Shown: positions 51,700 through 64,000 of the stretch, one piece after another
Position numbering within the stretch: position 1 is the stretch's first letter
How the letters are laid out: the number at the start of each line of letters is the position of its first letter
Origin: Incurvaria masculella
Taxonomy: Eukaryota > Arthropoda > Insecta > Lepidoptera > Incurvariidae
Reading direction: 5' to 3'
Assembly (NCBI GenBank): GCA_946894095.1
Contig: OX335651.1
Location: forward strand, 9,446,501-9,510,500
Length of the DNA stretch: 64,000 bases
Program-made: the position numbers and the translations under genes
Notes under the pieces: generated by a model
Database searches by the model: none
What the model was told of the DNA's origin: nothing
What the model saw: the letters and a program-made list of their open reading frames with translations, nothing else

Positions 51700-52460
51700 C
51701 TTTAGGTGTAGTTTTGAATGTGTTCTTTTATTATTTCACTATTACTAATAAAAAAATAAGTAAATTTTTTATTTCTTTCTTCCTGTCAGTTACTACATCT
51801 GCCAAAAACGTCTCCACTTTTGTATGCTCGTTTATTTTTGTATTGTGCATATTGATGTAGGAAGGGTTTCAGTCCTATTGGATGTGCTACATTCGTGGTT
51901 TGACTTTATATGTTTGTTTTGTTTTTTTAGATCTGCTATTTGCTTAAGCAAATTAGCTTTCTCCTTACCAAAGAGGTATCGCCAACTATATGTACGCTAG
52001 TAATATGATAAGTCTATGGGTATCGCCATTCATACAGTTTTTTACCGACTTTACAAAAGGAGGAGGTTCTATCTTCACCTCCATGGTTCTATGTTCCACT
52101 TTATGTGTTTTTCGTCTATATTGTCATTTGAATTTTGAGTATACATTATTTTAAGAGGATTTTCTTGCTGCTCTTTTGATTCAGATTCAGTCTCTGAACC
52201 CTTCACAATTCTTTTAGTTTTTCTCTTAAGCAATTTCGATTTCAACCGTGCATGTGTTTGCGATGTTGAAGACATTTAGGTTATGGACAGTTCTTTTTTT
52301 TCATATTTTCTTTGCATGTATTTTTGTTGTTGTTTTCTTTTAAACTTGGCATTTTTTCGAGGAACCGATTTTATCCTTGCATGTTCTTCCCTTTTTCGGT
52401 TTCTATCCTTTTCTAACGCCAGAACCTTGTCTTTATTTTTCCCAACCTTTCTCTACATAA
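51700..52460 (-). pseudogene. Decayed Lys/Arg-rich coding relic
   Basis: Minus-strand translation gives, with stops between blocks, KDRNRKREEHARIKSVPR and NAKFKRKQQQKYMQRKYEKK (about 52440-52290), then a 66-codon frame at 52275-52075, then QIADLKKQNKHIKSN (about 51950). The style recalls uncharacterised transposon proteins with basic coiled coils, but no family can be named. Confidence 0.45.
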
Positions 52461-52736
52461 CGAGGTAGTTACACAAAGTTATACAAAGCATATATATTAT
52501 GTGCCAAGTTAACAACAACTTTAAAATGTTCTAGTAACATTTTTACAATTTGTTTATTATATAGATTTTTAGTTATGCAACAAAATCTACATTGAAGCAT
52601 TGTAATAAAATATGAGATTCGATATCAACATCTTCAATGTAGATGTAGTTGGATGATCTCAAATCAATGAGATAACGTTAATGTTTTATCCATTAAATAT
52701 AACATGTTATCGAATATTGTATTATTTACAAAAATA

Positions 52737-53063
52737 AAAATTTCAACAAAAACACCCCGACTTCAAAGAAAAGTATTCCAAAACCAATTATCATGCACTA
52801 AAGAGTCAAAAAAATTATTGCCTTGTTTGTAGTTACGATGATTGTTTGTTTTTTGAGTCGGCGTCAGTCGGGCACGCCCTGCGCCAGTCAAGAAAATCTT
52901 GGCTACCTTGGCTGACACCGACTAAAAAAATAACTATAACCGTAACTACAAAAATAACAAATTTTTTTACTTTTTAGTGCATGTTGATTGGTTTTGGAAT
53001 ACTTTTTCTTTGAAGTCGGTTTTTTTTGTTAAATTTTTTGTTATTTTGTTTATTTTTAGCGAA
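52737..53063. mobile_element. Foldback repeat
   Basis: 'ccgacttcaaagaaaagtattcc' and 'aaaccaat ... catgcactaaa' face 'tttagtgcatg ... attggtttt' and 'ggaatactttttctttgaagtcgg'. The centre is GC-richer ('ggcacgccctgcgcc'). Confidence 0.75.
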
Positions 53064-53350
53064 TCTGAAGTACACTTACTAATTTGTATACTTCTTTTCC
53101 AATAAAAAAAGAATCATCGAAATCGGTTGGCGTGATAATGAGTTATTCGTCCATCTGTCGCGCACATACTTAATACAAATTTAAGACTTATATGATTTTC
53201 TCATGGATATCATTGTCAGAACCAAATTGAAACGGGACCATACGGGAAGCACCAGCTTTTAAATATCGGTTTACCCAGGTCAAAGTTTTGAAGTAAAAAA
53301 CATAAAAAATACAGTCCAATTGAGAACCTCATCCTTTTTTGAAGTCGGTT
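53064..53350. repeat. Dispersed lepidopteran repeat tail
   Basis: 'aatcatcgaaatcggttggcg' and 'cctcatccttttttgaagtc' are typical of a common lepidopteran repeat. Confidence 0.55.
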
Positions 53351-56300
53351 AAAAACAACCGAAAAATGGGTGTCTAGTGCGATGTATGCTAAACAATATA
53401 GGTAATAAAACTTACAATGTCTTAAAAGTGAAATTTTGTAATAAAAAAACCAAATTTCTTTCATTTGTATGGTTATTTCAAATCAAACTGTCCTTAACCT
53501 CCAGTCCTTCACCTCCACAGTCAGTCCGGAGGTAAAGGACTTTGTGGGAAAAAACAAAATTCGATAACACCAAAAGTACTAATACATAAATTATGAAATA
53601 ATTCTAACTGCAAGCCTTATTCATGTGTAGTTTGATACGCAAATTTTAACAAATTACCTTAACTGCTTCCCACTTTTCTCATTGGAGGTAAAGGACAATT
53701 TCGCCGCAAACTCCAGTTTTGAACACGAAATACGTTCTTTTGTAAAATCCAGCGACAATCGTGCTTCCCTGGCATTGCGCGCGCATAGAATAATGATACG
53801 TGCTATTATTTTAATCGGTGTTAGCTCAGTATAATGCAATTTAATGAAAAAAAAAAGTCGACGAAATTTTGGAGGTAAATGACCAAATTTTTCTTGGCAA
53901 AAGTTTAACCTAAAAAAGAACATGGTTTCTGTTCAAGTAAAATTCTACAATAATTCAAGTTAGTTGGTAACATCTGTGTCAGTTTACTAGTTCGAAGTAT
54001 TCATGATATATTTTACTCTTTTTTGAAATACATTATTTAAATAAATGACAGTAAGGAAAAACGTTGGAGGTTTTGGACATTTTGAGTGTATTTTTAACCA
54101 CAAAATCTAAGTTTCACTACTCTTCCAGAAAATGCTATCAGGCCTTTATGTAATAGCTCAATAGGCTCAAGATTCCCTTAGAACAGTATAATCAAAATTG
54201 TTTAGTTTCAAAGTTATTTTGCTTTTTATTTCCAGGCAGGGAGACAGGGAGAAGTCAAATGGGTCTCCTTTACCGGCCATGCGAGCACTGAAAATATAGC
54301 AACGATTTTGAGTGAAGTGTCTTCACTCAAACTGCGTTTTGACAGCTCGGAATGTATTAAACTGATACACCATATCGCGGTAGCAATCGCAGAAGCACGC
54401 TGCTATGTTTCGGTGCTCGCACTGCCGATGCCGGTTTGAGCTGGCCATAGACGTATAGTATATTGCATATCACTGGAGCTGGGTCAGTTTTGTTGGGCAG
54501 AGTTCTTATGCTGAGATTCATAGACGTTACTTCTACTTGGCTGAGCCAAAGTATGTCTTTGGACTGTCAGTTTTGATATAAACTGTATGTACCGACTGTC
54601 AAATTTGACAGTCGGAAGCCATACTTTGTCTGCTGCAAGGTAGAGTAACATGAAATAGAAACATAAACAGAGTTCAAAAGATATATGGACGCCAAAACAA
54701 CAGTAATTATTTCTTAAGTACTTAGCTCATTTGCGCGATTATTTTTTATGATGTCGACGTGATTGCCATACCGAACATCGAGCTACGCAGCTGTGGGTTC
54801 ATGAGTAGAGACAACATGATTAATAACGGTCTTATTTTACTAACGATCGAAACAACAAGAAAGGTCATTAATACAATAATTATACAACTGGATAAAATAA
54901 CTAAACAAATTAGGCAAAATGTAATAATTTATAATGTATTTTATCAATGATGAACGTTGCACTTATACAGGCTAGAGACGATCGCAAAGGCACCTTAACA
55001 GATTTAATAGTAAAATAGTATCCGAAACAGAACTCACTTCTGCCATTAGATTTGAGTTTATCTAAGCCGTGCATAAAGGATGGCGTAGAATATAGGCGCG
55101 TCGCAAGAAATCGCTTGACGAGCATTGGAAGGCTGTTCCGACCCAACCAAGTTTTTGAGCACAGAACGTAAATAATATTGCACTTCAGGCTACGAATACA
55201 TTGTAAATGTTAAATATGTATAAGTTCTACCTTTTTTGTTTTAAATTCTTTATTCGTCCTAACTTTATTGTGCAATAAACGTTTGTATAATATTAATTCA
55301 TTATACCTGTTAAATATAGCCATAGTAGTTGCGGCGAAAAACTTTTTCATAATTTCAGGTGTATTGGTTTTGACCCACCCTCATGATATTAGCGCCCGTG
55401 TCCTGTTACATTAAAAAAGTTAGAAAATATAGTCAGGTTGTTTTGTTAACTGTACCAAAATATGTCTTACTATCCGTAGGCCTATTCTTGGAATTCGGTG
55501 CTCAGGATTCAGGAGAAAACACCTTTTATAGCGGTTGTCAAAGCGATTATCTCGACGGAAACATTCCGGATCACGGTATTTCAATTATTTTACGATTTCC
55601 CGTCGAGAAAATCGCGTTGAGAACTGCTTTACAATCGAGTCGATCGATTGCTAAATTTCAATCCAATCCAAATTTGAATTTGGTATTCTTGAGTTCAACT
55701 GTGTTCGGATTTTGCGATCGAATAGCATGTTAGTAGACCGAAGTAAAGTTTGCAACAGAGTCGCAGCAAGTTAGTAGTCCGACAAGCAACGCTTTTCAAG
55801 CAAACTTGGTTGTTTCATATTTTCGGGTGCAATAGAGAGGGATAGAAGATCAAATATATTTAGGGCACGGTTGCCGAACCCATAACACAACGCGCACTTC
55901 ATAAATAGAACGTTCTTTACATTTCCCGCGCTTTTGTTTTATGTTGTTTGTCGGAGTTGATAATTTTATTTCGCTATAATTTTATTACCTATTACGATTG
56001 GTTTTCCTACAGTTGGAGCATTCTACTGACAACTTAGTAATAAACTATAGAGTTTTCTTAAAATATCTCCTCACTACGTAATTGAAAGATGTGTGTTAAA
56101 TCCAAATATTGTGTTACATAAACAAATAATTAATAAACATAGCCTTAATTTCTTTTAATGTGAAATTAAAGGCACATGAAAAATGTGGGATGGTTTACCT
56201 ATCCGATAGAACGTGAGACCGATGCCTATGACATTGTTGCCTAACATTGTTTGATTACGCCCCGAAGCACAAAATTATAATGATGTGAGTACATACATAA

Positions 56301-58073
56301 AATAACATTTATTAATATCTAATCCGTTTATTTTGTTATTTTCATTGACATTAAGCATGCATTGAGTTAATAAGTAAGGATTCCAAATAATATATTGCAC
56401 GAGGCAGGTTGAGACAAAGGAGCCGGGACGAGCTGAGTGCTCGAAGCGCCAGAAACAAAACTGATTCAGTTTTGTTTCTGCGCAGCCGCTGGCGCCGCTT
56501 ATAAAGGGAATTACTTAATTTGAAGTGAGATTTAGAATTTTTTAGAGGTTTTGAATTTAAATTAATTGAAGTGAGGTTATGTTGTATGCAAAGACATTTC
56601 CTTAGAGAAATATTGTTTTTGTTGAATTCAAAGTCATAAAATATTTTCCATAGGTGTTGTAACAGGGATGCTATTCAAATATCGCACATTGATTGCATAC
56701 AATAATCCAACCGGTCTCAAAAAGTACCTCCTTTATAAACTGGAAAGAAATTGACTGTAACTCGATCCTAACCCAGTTCCAATCCAGCTGAATAACTTCG
56801 GGAATACCGATTCTGACGTTTCTCCATACATTGTGATGACAGTTCGATCCCAAACTCGCTCGCAATTAATTCCGCTACTACTCGCTGGATCGAGGGCGAT
56901 GCTGTCGTTTTCAAGAATACCAAAGAACTGTCTGTCAACTTGCTAAGGATAGAGTAAGTTCAATCGAGTGTCGGGAATCGACATGCTGGTATAGGTTGAC
57001 TCAGCAAACTTTTTAAATTTAAATTTCGAATAAATTGGCGGCAGCGGAATAACAGGGTGCGAAGAACGGTATTCGAAAACGGAACGTTGGGGATTTTTTG
57101 TTGGCGCCATGTCGTGGTCGGGAATGCACCGCGCGTGCGCAGTGAAGCTTATTTCAGCAACGGTCATTCGTATAAACGAATCATCCATGAGCGCGACGGA
57201 TATTTTGGATGCATTACAATGTCCGGAATTTGCGTGATGCCAATGAAGGTCAAATGACATTTTGCGATTCATTATAAAAATTTTAAATCTCGAGTGAAAT
57301 CCTATAAAAGCGATTCAACTGAAAGATTCCTGATTTCTGAGCACGGAATTCGAAGAATAGGCCTACTGTACCACCAAAAACGAGTATCTATGAGGTGGTC
57401 ACGCCGCCATTAGCCACGTCAGAACAGTCTTCTACTTGGTGCAATGTGTATTTGACCTTCCTTTTTTATTTATCACCTGTCTTAACAAACATGGTGGCAT
57501 ACTATGATAAAAAAAACTTGCAAAACCTGAAGCTCTGCGAATTATGCGGGATGCTAAATCTCAACGTTTAATACGAAGTTAATTCATCAGCTGCGTTACC
57601 TGTACACAGCGAGCATGGTGGAAAACCGAATAACTAACTACTAACGACAAACGTCTAACTTTATGTAGTTCGCTTACGAATTTGGGATGCGCAACATCGA
57701 ATTATCGTGGGGGGAACCAAACGATGAACGTTTCATACAAAAGATTGTTGTCCGGATTGTGCCGTACGTGAATGAATGATTTACACATTTTTATAACACC
57801 AAACACACTAAAAATATTGGACGGCGGAATTACTTTCATTTCTAATTTAAAAAAATTTCAAGAAAACTTCCTCACTTCTCAAACTTTGGCCATTTCTGAT
57901 GAACTGTCAAATATTTTTTCTGAAAAACAGAAAAGATTTGGTATTTGTTTTATGTTACTTCATCTCATATTAAATACCCACTAAGTGATTCACTGCTGCA
58001 AGTATCTTTAAAATCACCGGGTATAGGTTTAAACAAACGCAAACATTATTTACATATATAAAATACTATGGTA
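53351..58073. other. No gene recognised
   Basis: Long A/T-rich stretch. Open frames at 53654-53923, 55383-55733 and 56943-57272 lack domains and splice context. A perfect 15-bp hairpin is at 56450-56480. Confidence 0.45.
56450..56480. repeat. Perfect 15-bp inverted repeat, 1-nt loop
   Basis: 'cagaaacaaaactga' (56450-56464) then T then 'tcagttttgtttctg' (56466-56480). Function unknown. Confidence 0.75.
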
Positions 58074-58619
58074 TTAAGGTGTCCCTTCCCGGCGGAACTA
58101 ACTCATTCGCGGGCACGGTACTAATATATTGCGCTCTGGGACCTTCTCTGTTCAAAGAAAAAAACAGATTCCGTGATGAGGAGGATGTAACATGTCCACA
58201 AAGCAGACAATGCGCATAGTGTTTGATTTGGTAAGATTTACGAAAATTTCAATTCCAAAAAGACTTATAGCTAAAAGTAAATCACGACCGCCGCGATAAA
58301 AAATCAAACAAAAACCAAATTGATTATAAACTTTCATGAAACAAGCTATGTCTGATGACTTATATGTTTAAGATGTTTTTTTTTATCGTTGAGTAATCCA
58401 CCTCCAAATTTATTGTATAAATAAAATACCCGAAAAATTCCAACTTTCGGACCCTATAACTTAGAAACCGAACACTATTTTCCATGACGATGGTGATCAG
58501 ACATCTAGTTAAATAAAATAAAGCTGTTTTGAGTATAATTTTGAATCTCTGACAAGAAATATGCGCATGAACGTCTTTCCACGTTTGTATGGGAAGTCGA
58601 GCGGTTAGGGCCACCTTAA
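58074..58619. mobile_element. MITE family B, copy 4
   Basis: Starts TTAAGGTGTCCCTTCCCGGCG and ends 'gttagggccaccttaa'. About 200 bp longer than copy 1. Confidence 0.75.
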
Positions 58620-59165
58620 GTGCGTTGTGACTAAAAGGCTACGAAAATTTCGAGGAAAAATGTTCACGTTTAGTACATTTCTCATGGAAATATGTACGCA
58701 ACTCATCAAAATACAAACGTCTAGCCTGCGGTGTCTTTAATCCTTTATTCCTTAATTGAACATGAACGTAGTTTGCAGACAAAGCGATGATGAAAAGATT
58801 CCACGTGCGAAACCGCGAAGTGTGGGGAGACCCATGACTCGACCGACCCATTCGCCGCGAGGACAACAGGATTTACTCAGTTCTCGATAAAACCATTATT
58901 TGTCTCAGCCTTCCAGATAATACCGAGTGGGTATCTACTCACTACCGGTCTAGCAATAAATCATGCGCGTCCATGTATTATACGTACAACATTATATGTG
59001 TAGGAACCCACACTGGCATGATCTCTACGGACAGTGGTCATAATTCACGACAGCAGCGTTAATTTCGCTATGACAGGTTTTATTTAGCGGTCTAGCATTT
59101 CTTATCCAAAGCTAATAGAAATCTACACCAAGCGCTCGTTCTGTAGTGTTAGGATTGCCATCCGT
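58620..59165. other. No gene recognised
   Basis: No domain-bearing frame. A minus-strand 75-codon frame at 58639-58866 could be a transposon relic but shows no recognisable motif. Confidence 0.4.
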
Positions 59166-59519
59166 CCGGCAGTGCGATTACGCAAAATTTGAGGATGGTG
59201 CCACGGTACGTGTTAGGTGCGCCCCCGTCATTTCTAAAGCGCGATTACGAAGTCGTTTTTCATCCACCTACATCCAGCACCGACCAATCTGTGTCGACAA
59301 TAGGTCAATTTTTGAGGTACTTGACTAGACGGGCAGACGAAATAGGCGTTAACCTCCCCGCATTTGACAGTTGTTTGCCGTTTCGTAATACCGATTCGAC
59401 GCGAAATGTATGGAGTTGACCTAATTGCTGCGGGTAGCGCTGAGTGCCGCACCATTTGTAATATTGCTGTAAGTACAGCAACCTACACCCAATTTTGTGC
59501 TTCGTAAATGCACTGCCGG
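59166..59519. mobile_element. MITE family E, copy 1
   Basis: Starts CCGGCAGTGCGATTACG and ends 'cgtaaatgcactgccgg', giving inverted termini. The body matches copy 2 at about 95 percent by eye. Confidence 0.78.
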
Positions 59520-59585
59520 TTTCCCCGGATTTGTCCTAGTTTAGAGGGCATACGAGGAGCGTCCGGGCGGGGCTTCATTTGTAGT

Positions 59586-59970
59586 CCGGCAGTGCGATTA
59601 CGCAAAATTTGAGGATGGTGCCGCGGTACGTGTAGGTGTGCCCCCGTCATTTCTAAAGCGCGATTACGAAGCCGTTTTTCATCCACCTACATCCAGCACG
59701 GACCAATCTGTGTCGACAATAGGTCAACTTTTGAGGTACTTGACTAGACGAGCAGACGAAATAGGCGTTTACCTCCCCGCATTTGACAGTTGTTTGTCGT
59801 TTCGTAATACCGATTCGACGCGAAATGTATGGAGTTGACCTAATTGCTGCGGGTAGCGCTGAGTGCCGCATCATTTGTGCATGCATCCATTGCGTAATCG
59901 CAAAAGCTGTCATATTGCTGTAAGTACAGCAACCTACACCCAATTTTGTGCTTCGTAATTGCACTGCGGG
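59586..59970. mobile_element. MITE family E, copy 2
   Basis: Same body as copy 1, direct orientation, 420 bp downstream. It has an extra block at about 59878-59912 ('gcatgcatccattgcgtaat'). Long matching open frames on both strands are not convincing genes. Confidence 0.78.
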
Positions 59971-60974
59971 TTTACAAATTTAAAGTCTTTACTATCAGTA
60001 TCTAACTGATTTGTTAAACAATTTGTAACATATTGTAATAATATTCTGTTTTATTAGGTAAGTACATTTAAAATGATGATAAAAGATCACTAAATTTAAT
60101 TTTAAGTTCTGAAAATAAATATAAAGGTGATTCATAATATTTTCAACTGTTTTTTTATTACACTGACTGTTTAAAAAACCTGTTGACATGTCCGGGTTCT
60201 GGGCTCTAAAATCCGGGGTTTTCACGCGTATTTTCACGTCTTGTCCTGGTTGCCAAATTTAGAGATGGCAACCCTATGTAGTGTAGGTATTGCGTCTTAG
60301 AAAGCGTGCGCCCCAATCGAGAAGCTGACGTTATATCAATTTGCCATGCACACACGCGCACATAATGTACCGTGGGCAAAGAATATGTACACTCCGTGGT
60401 GGGGGCATGTGGTCAGCGTCATGCTACGTCATCGGCGTGCCTCCTCTGCCGCAGTCGTGCGTCTCCACGCATGACGCAGTCTCTTGCTGACAAACAGCAC
60501 TACGCGACCTGACCTGACATTGAAACCGAGCTCGGTGGCATTGGATGTGCGTAGCCACTAATTTGCAACGTCAAGCACAACACAGTCAAGTGTGAGGCAA
60601 CGTCGATGATTTTATATTTTTTTATGAAGAATTTCTTATGAAGATTTTCCTAAAAAAATATTTCGTCAGCCTTGGTGTAGTAGCCCAGTGGCGTCACGCA
60701 TCGGTTTGACTGAAACTATGCTGAAACTAACACTACTAATTTTGTGTAGCGAATAATAAGAGCGCAGAAAAATGTTCTTACTTAAAATTATGTGACAAGC
60801 GATATTTTTTTAGGGTCAAGCCTAAATCATAACAAGTCTCCTTCCTTCTGTGTTGTCCAAAATAATTGTATAAAAGTTCTTATCCTATTCTAGAATATGT
60901 TGTAGTATGGATGGATAGATTAAGATATTTTTTAGTCATATCGAGATTCATAAAAGAGGGACTTCGGAATGTAT
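59971..60974. other. No gene recognised
   Basis: 60670-60715 ('ggtgtagtagcccagtggcg') looks like a SINE 5' end. Nothing else is supported. Confidence 0.4.
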
Positions 60975-61320
60975 TTTTAGGGTTCCGTACCCAAAGGGTG
61001 AAAACGGAACCCTATTACTAAGCCTCCGCTGTCCGTCCGTCCGTCCGTCCGTCCGTCCGTCCGTCCGTCCGTCCGTCCGTCCGTCCGTCCGTCTGTCCGT
61101 CTGTCACAAGGCTGTATCTCAATAACCGTAACAGATAGACAGCTGAAATTTTCACAGAGTGTGTATTTATTTTGCCGCTATAACAACAAATAGGTAAGAT
61201 TAAGAAATAATTAAAATTAAAGGGGGTCCCCATACAAAAAACGTGATTTTTTTGTATACATTTTTTTACGATGGTACGGAACCCTTCGTGTGCGAGTCCG
61301 ACTCGCACTTGGCCGGTTTT
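60975..61320 (-). repeat. Lepidopteran (TCCG)n / 'agggttccgt' dispersed repeat
   Basis: 'agggttccgtacccaaaggg', a TCCG run at about 61031-61095, 'gctgaaattttcacag', and the end 'gtccgactcgcacttggccgg'. Same family as 267-560. Confidence 0.85.
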
Positions 61321-62604
61321 CTTTCCAGTGTAATAATATGAAAAAAATAGAGAAGTTAAATTTTCCTTTGGTTTTCCATTTGTTTTGGATTTGTTTTCCA
61401 GTGTCTTGACCAGTGTGTTGGATTTTTTATTTTAGGTGGTTGCTAGTGTATCGGTTATCTGAATGCATCTAGAATAACCATAGTAGATCATATTAGAACC
61501 TCAATTATATTTTGCTAATCATGCGTAACATTTGGGTAAAAATTGTTAGTTAGTATGAATTGAAAATTTATACACTCATTTTGTGCACTAGCAAAATCCT
61601 TTTCTATCACGTGTTATACTGGAAAGAGAAATAATTCCTAAGTCCCTTTTACAACAAGGTCCCATTTGTGTCTATGCAAAGGGGTATGGAAGGTGTATAT
61701 CTTCCGGTCTGACGACATCAGAATACTTGACTATACCTCCTTTATACAGTGATTTACAAATTCTACGTACTGTGACCGATATAATGTTAACATTAACTTG
61801 TCCTAGAACTTAAAACAAATGTTACAAACGTCACACGCGCAACGAATTTGTGGCCATTGTTTGCTCACGGTTAAACATGGGTTAAACGTACTCAGTGTTC
61901 AGTGTAATTGTTTATCTGCGGTCTTTGCGCACATCACCTTTGACCGGATCGCTGGAAAACAGTTTTTATTTTGCCGTTGTATTCGACCGATGTCATTGTA
62001 TTGGACACATCGGAACTCGAACAATATTAGCATGATTACGAACAGAAAAGTTTTGGCACAAAACATGTATAAGGGTGAAAAATTAACTATATATATAGAT
62101 TCATAGTTTGAATTTACATCCGACGAATATAGTTTACCCTGGTATGTAGTGGAAATACATGCTGTGTTGTGCTGTTTGTAAACCAGTGTGCGCGGCGAGT
62201 GTTACACATTTCCAACTATTTAAATTAAAAACTACATTTATTTTTTCTCTTTGTAAGATATCATAGAGTCCATTATCTTTAGACATCGCTATGCTATAAG
62301 AGTTTCGTCGAAAACACTTTCTAACAAACAGAGTTGTGGATAATTGAAACAGACTACCTGAGGAAATAATAAGTGCATCGTAAGTAAATGTATAAAAAAA
62401 CTGGACCTTTACTTGAAACAAAATTAATGAATAGACAAGAAAATATATAAATAAATAAGGGCAAGTGCTGAAAAACAAAAGTGCAAGTACAGAATTATTT
62501 ATAAAAGTGAGTTGCTATTTAGCGCCGAATTCGACCTCACTTTAAGCTGAATGGGTCTCTTATTTCCAATGTTTGTCTGATTTGTCTTTTTCGCTATCCC
62601 TCAT
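61321..62604. other. No gene recognised
   Basis: A repeat fragment at 61610-61655 is shared with 25880-25925. 62290-62400 faintly recalls the LINE C-terminus on the plus strand ('gaaacagactacctgaggaa'). Confidence 0.4.
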
Positions 62605-63003
62605 AAGTGTGGTTATACTCCCCATACAAATATAGTTAACTAATAATTTGAAAACTGCTCTTCTAATTTACTTGATATTTGGTATCTATTTTCAGAGGTC
62701 AAATTAATGTTTCTTTTGTTTCTTCGAAATATGTCCCTGTGTCAAACCCATAGACCTAGCATAGCGCGCTGTCCTTAAATTACATTTACATAAAGGAAAA
62801 TTTGCACCATGATTTTCTTATATCTGTTATTTGACTCGGTTTAGATTCTTTAAAAAAACCAAAACGTGTAAATACGGATATTCGAATATCCGATAACGAT
62901 CGTTACCTGATATTAGATATCTAATATCTAGAAAATGGGAAGTGGTTTTCAAATGATAAGTAAACTACTTTTGCATGGGGAACACAACTTACGGACTATT
63001 CTA
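62605..63003. mobile_element. MITE family A, copy 3 (most diverged)
   Basis: Left arm 'ccccatacaaatatagttaac'; right arm 'aagtaaactacttttgcatgg' and 'aacttacggactattct'. Confidence 0.65.
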
Positions 63004-64000
63004 AAGATGGGAAGATGTGCACAATTAGAGCACAACATGTGGCTTTAGTCCATATTTGTTTTATTCTGTGATTCTAAACATGAATGGCGAAATAACACAA
63101 GTACTGGCATGATATTAGCCCAACACCGCATTCCCGATAGTACGAGAGCCCACGACCAACATTTTTGTGTCATGGCAATAAGACCAAAAACCGCATCACA
63201 TTAATAAATTCGATTATCGTATCGTAATTGCGATTTTGCTGACCTGGGAGTCTACTCTTGAGATTCACACCCGTGAGTCACCGGTGACTCACAACGCTTT
63301 CGTAGTCATGAAATGACAGCCACGAGTCACCCTAGTGTTGTCCCTTTCTAAGAGAGTGCGATATATGACACTAACATAACATTTTATGTTTGATGATGTC
63401 AGACGAAAGCGTTTCACTTTCATCTGTGACTAACTCGTTTTCCCTTTCCTGAGTAGATATGCCGACCAAATATTAAAAAAAGCAAAAAAAAAAATTACCG
63501 AATCATAGCAATCGTCTTATTTTCAGAATGTAGTTCAATCAATGAAAGCTTTAAGATACAAAAAAAACATTTTTCAGACGCCAGCAGCATCGTAACCTTT
63601 CATGAGCACGGTTTTCCATCCAGTTCGTGCTGAATGGAAAACACGGACAGTTTTTCATTGCCGCCTCGAACGCCTTTCATCCATGGCGATGATTGGATGG
63701 TGCCTCGCTGACGGTGGTATCGCGAGGCGAGGTGTTTTTGACCTTTCTGAGCACCTTTGGTCCTCAACACAGCACAGCCATCCATACCGGTTTTCAGAAA
63801 AAAAAATCGTACGATAAAAACGTCATTAGCTGAATTACTTGCGAATCGATATTGCTTTTAGTATTGGTTCAATGCTTCATCAGGAAACAACATTACTGTT
63901 TTAGGGTTCCGTCACAAGAATTCCGAAAAAAAATTTTTTTTTGGATCGATCTGTTGTCTGTCTGTCGGTCACACGCAGATATCTCGATTATTCGATTTGG
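63004..64000. other. Repeat fragments, no gene
   Basis: 63600-63700 matches the SINE middle on the minus strand ('ggaaaacacggacagttttt'). 63900-64000 begins another copy of the 'agggttccgt' repeat with a TGTC run. A short nested palindrome, 'gagtcaccggtgactc', is at 63275-63290. Confidence 0.5.

Noticed and set aside
55383..55733. 116-codon plus-strand frame
   Set aside because: No domain, no splice context, ordinary base composition; likely chance.
56943..57272. 109-codon minus-strand frame
   Set aside because: No recognisable motif; no supporting exon nearby.
59638..59838. Conserved frame shared by two MITE E copies
   Set aside because: Conservation follows from the recent duplication of the element; both strands are open and no domain is seen.

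Overview
This is nuclear DNA of an insect, almost certainly a moth or butterfly. Evidence: intron-rich genes with GT-AG splice sites, a BEL/Pao retrotransposon, several non-LTR retrotransposon families, 5S-derived SINEs, many short inverted-repeat elements, and the dispersed lepidopteran repeat holding a (GACG)n/(TCCG)n run between 'agggttccgt' blocks. There is no bacterial-style gene organisation. All gene models were built by eye from splice sites and reading phase.

Three host-type genes can be assembled. (1) 23846 down to 9780, minus strand: the first 13 coding exons (736 codons) of a KMT2C/KMT2D (MLL3/4) homologue, the part that Drosophila carries as the separate gene Lpt/cmi. It has an extended PHD finger, the PHD cluster and the start of the next PHD finger. 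It runs off the left edge. Its introns are full of retroelement pieces, and the intron after the last visible exon holds a CR1-like LINE with a nearly intact-looking BEL/Pao element inserted in its 3' tail. (2) 39250 down to 31450, minus strand: a complete nine-exon, 1044-codon THAP-domain protein related to P-element transposase/THAP9, open throughout, with candidate catalytic D, D and E. Between the THAP domain and the catalytic region lie four tandem copies of one roughly 38-residue exon, and every intron is phase 1. (3) 39886 to 46265, plus strand: a ZAD plus six-C2H2-finger transcription-factor gene, divergent from (2) across 635 bp. One finger exon and the terminal exon have each been tandemly duplicated into decayed copies.

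Layout: 1-9760 is a nested repeat island in the KMT2 intron. 9780-23846 is the KMT2C/D-like gene. 23850-31430 is gene-poor, with SINE and LINE sequence. 31450-39250 is the THAP transposase gene, with its introns invaded by SINEs and foldback elements. 39886-46265 is the ZAD-zinc finger gene, with a LINE, SINE and MITE cluster in its fourth intron and a 174-bp tandem array at its 3' end. 46860-64000 has no gene I can support; it holds at least four short inverted-repeat families, SINE fragments, LINE tails and decayed coding relics.

No tRNA, rRNA or CRISPR locus is supported. The most unusual item is gene (2): an intact, apparently host-retained P-type transposase carrying an internally amplified symmetric exon.
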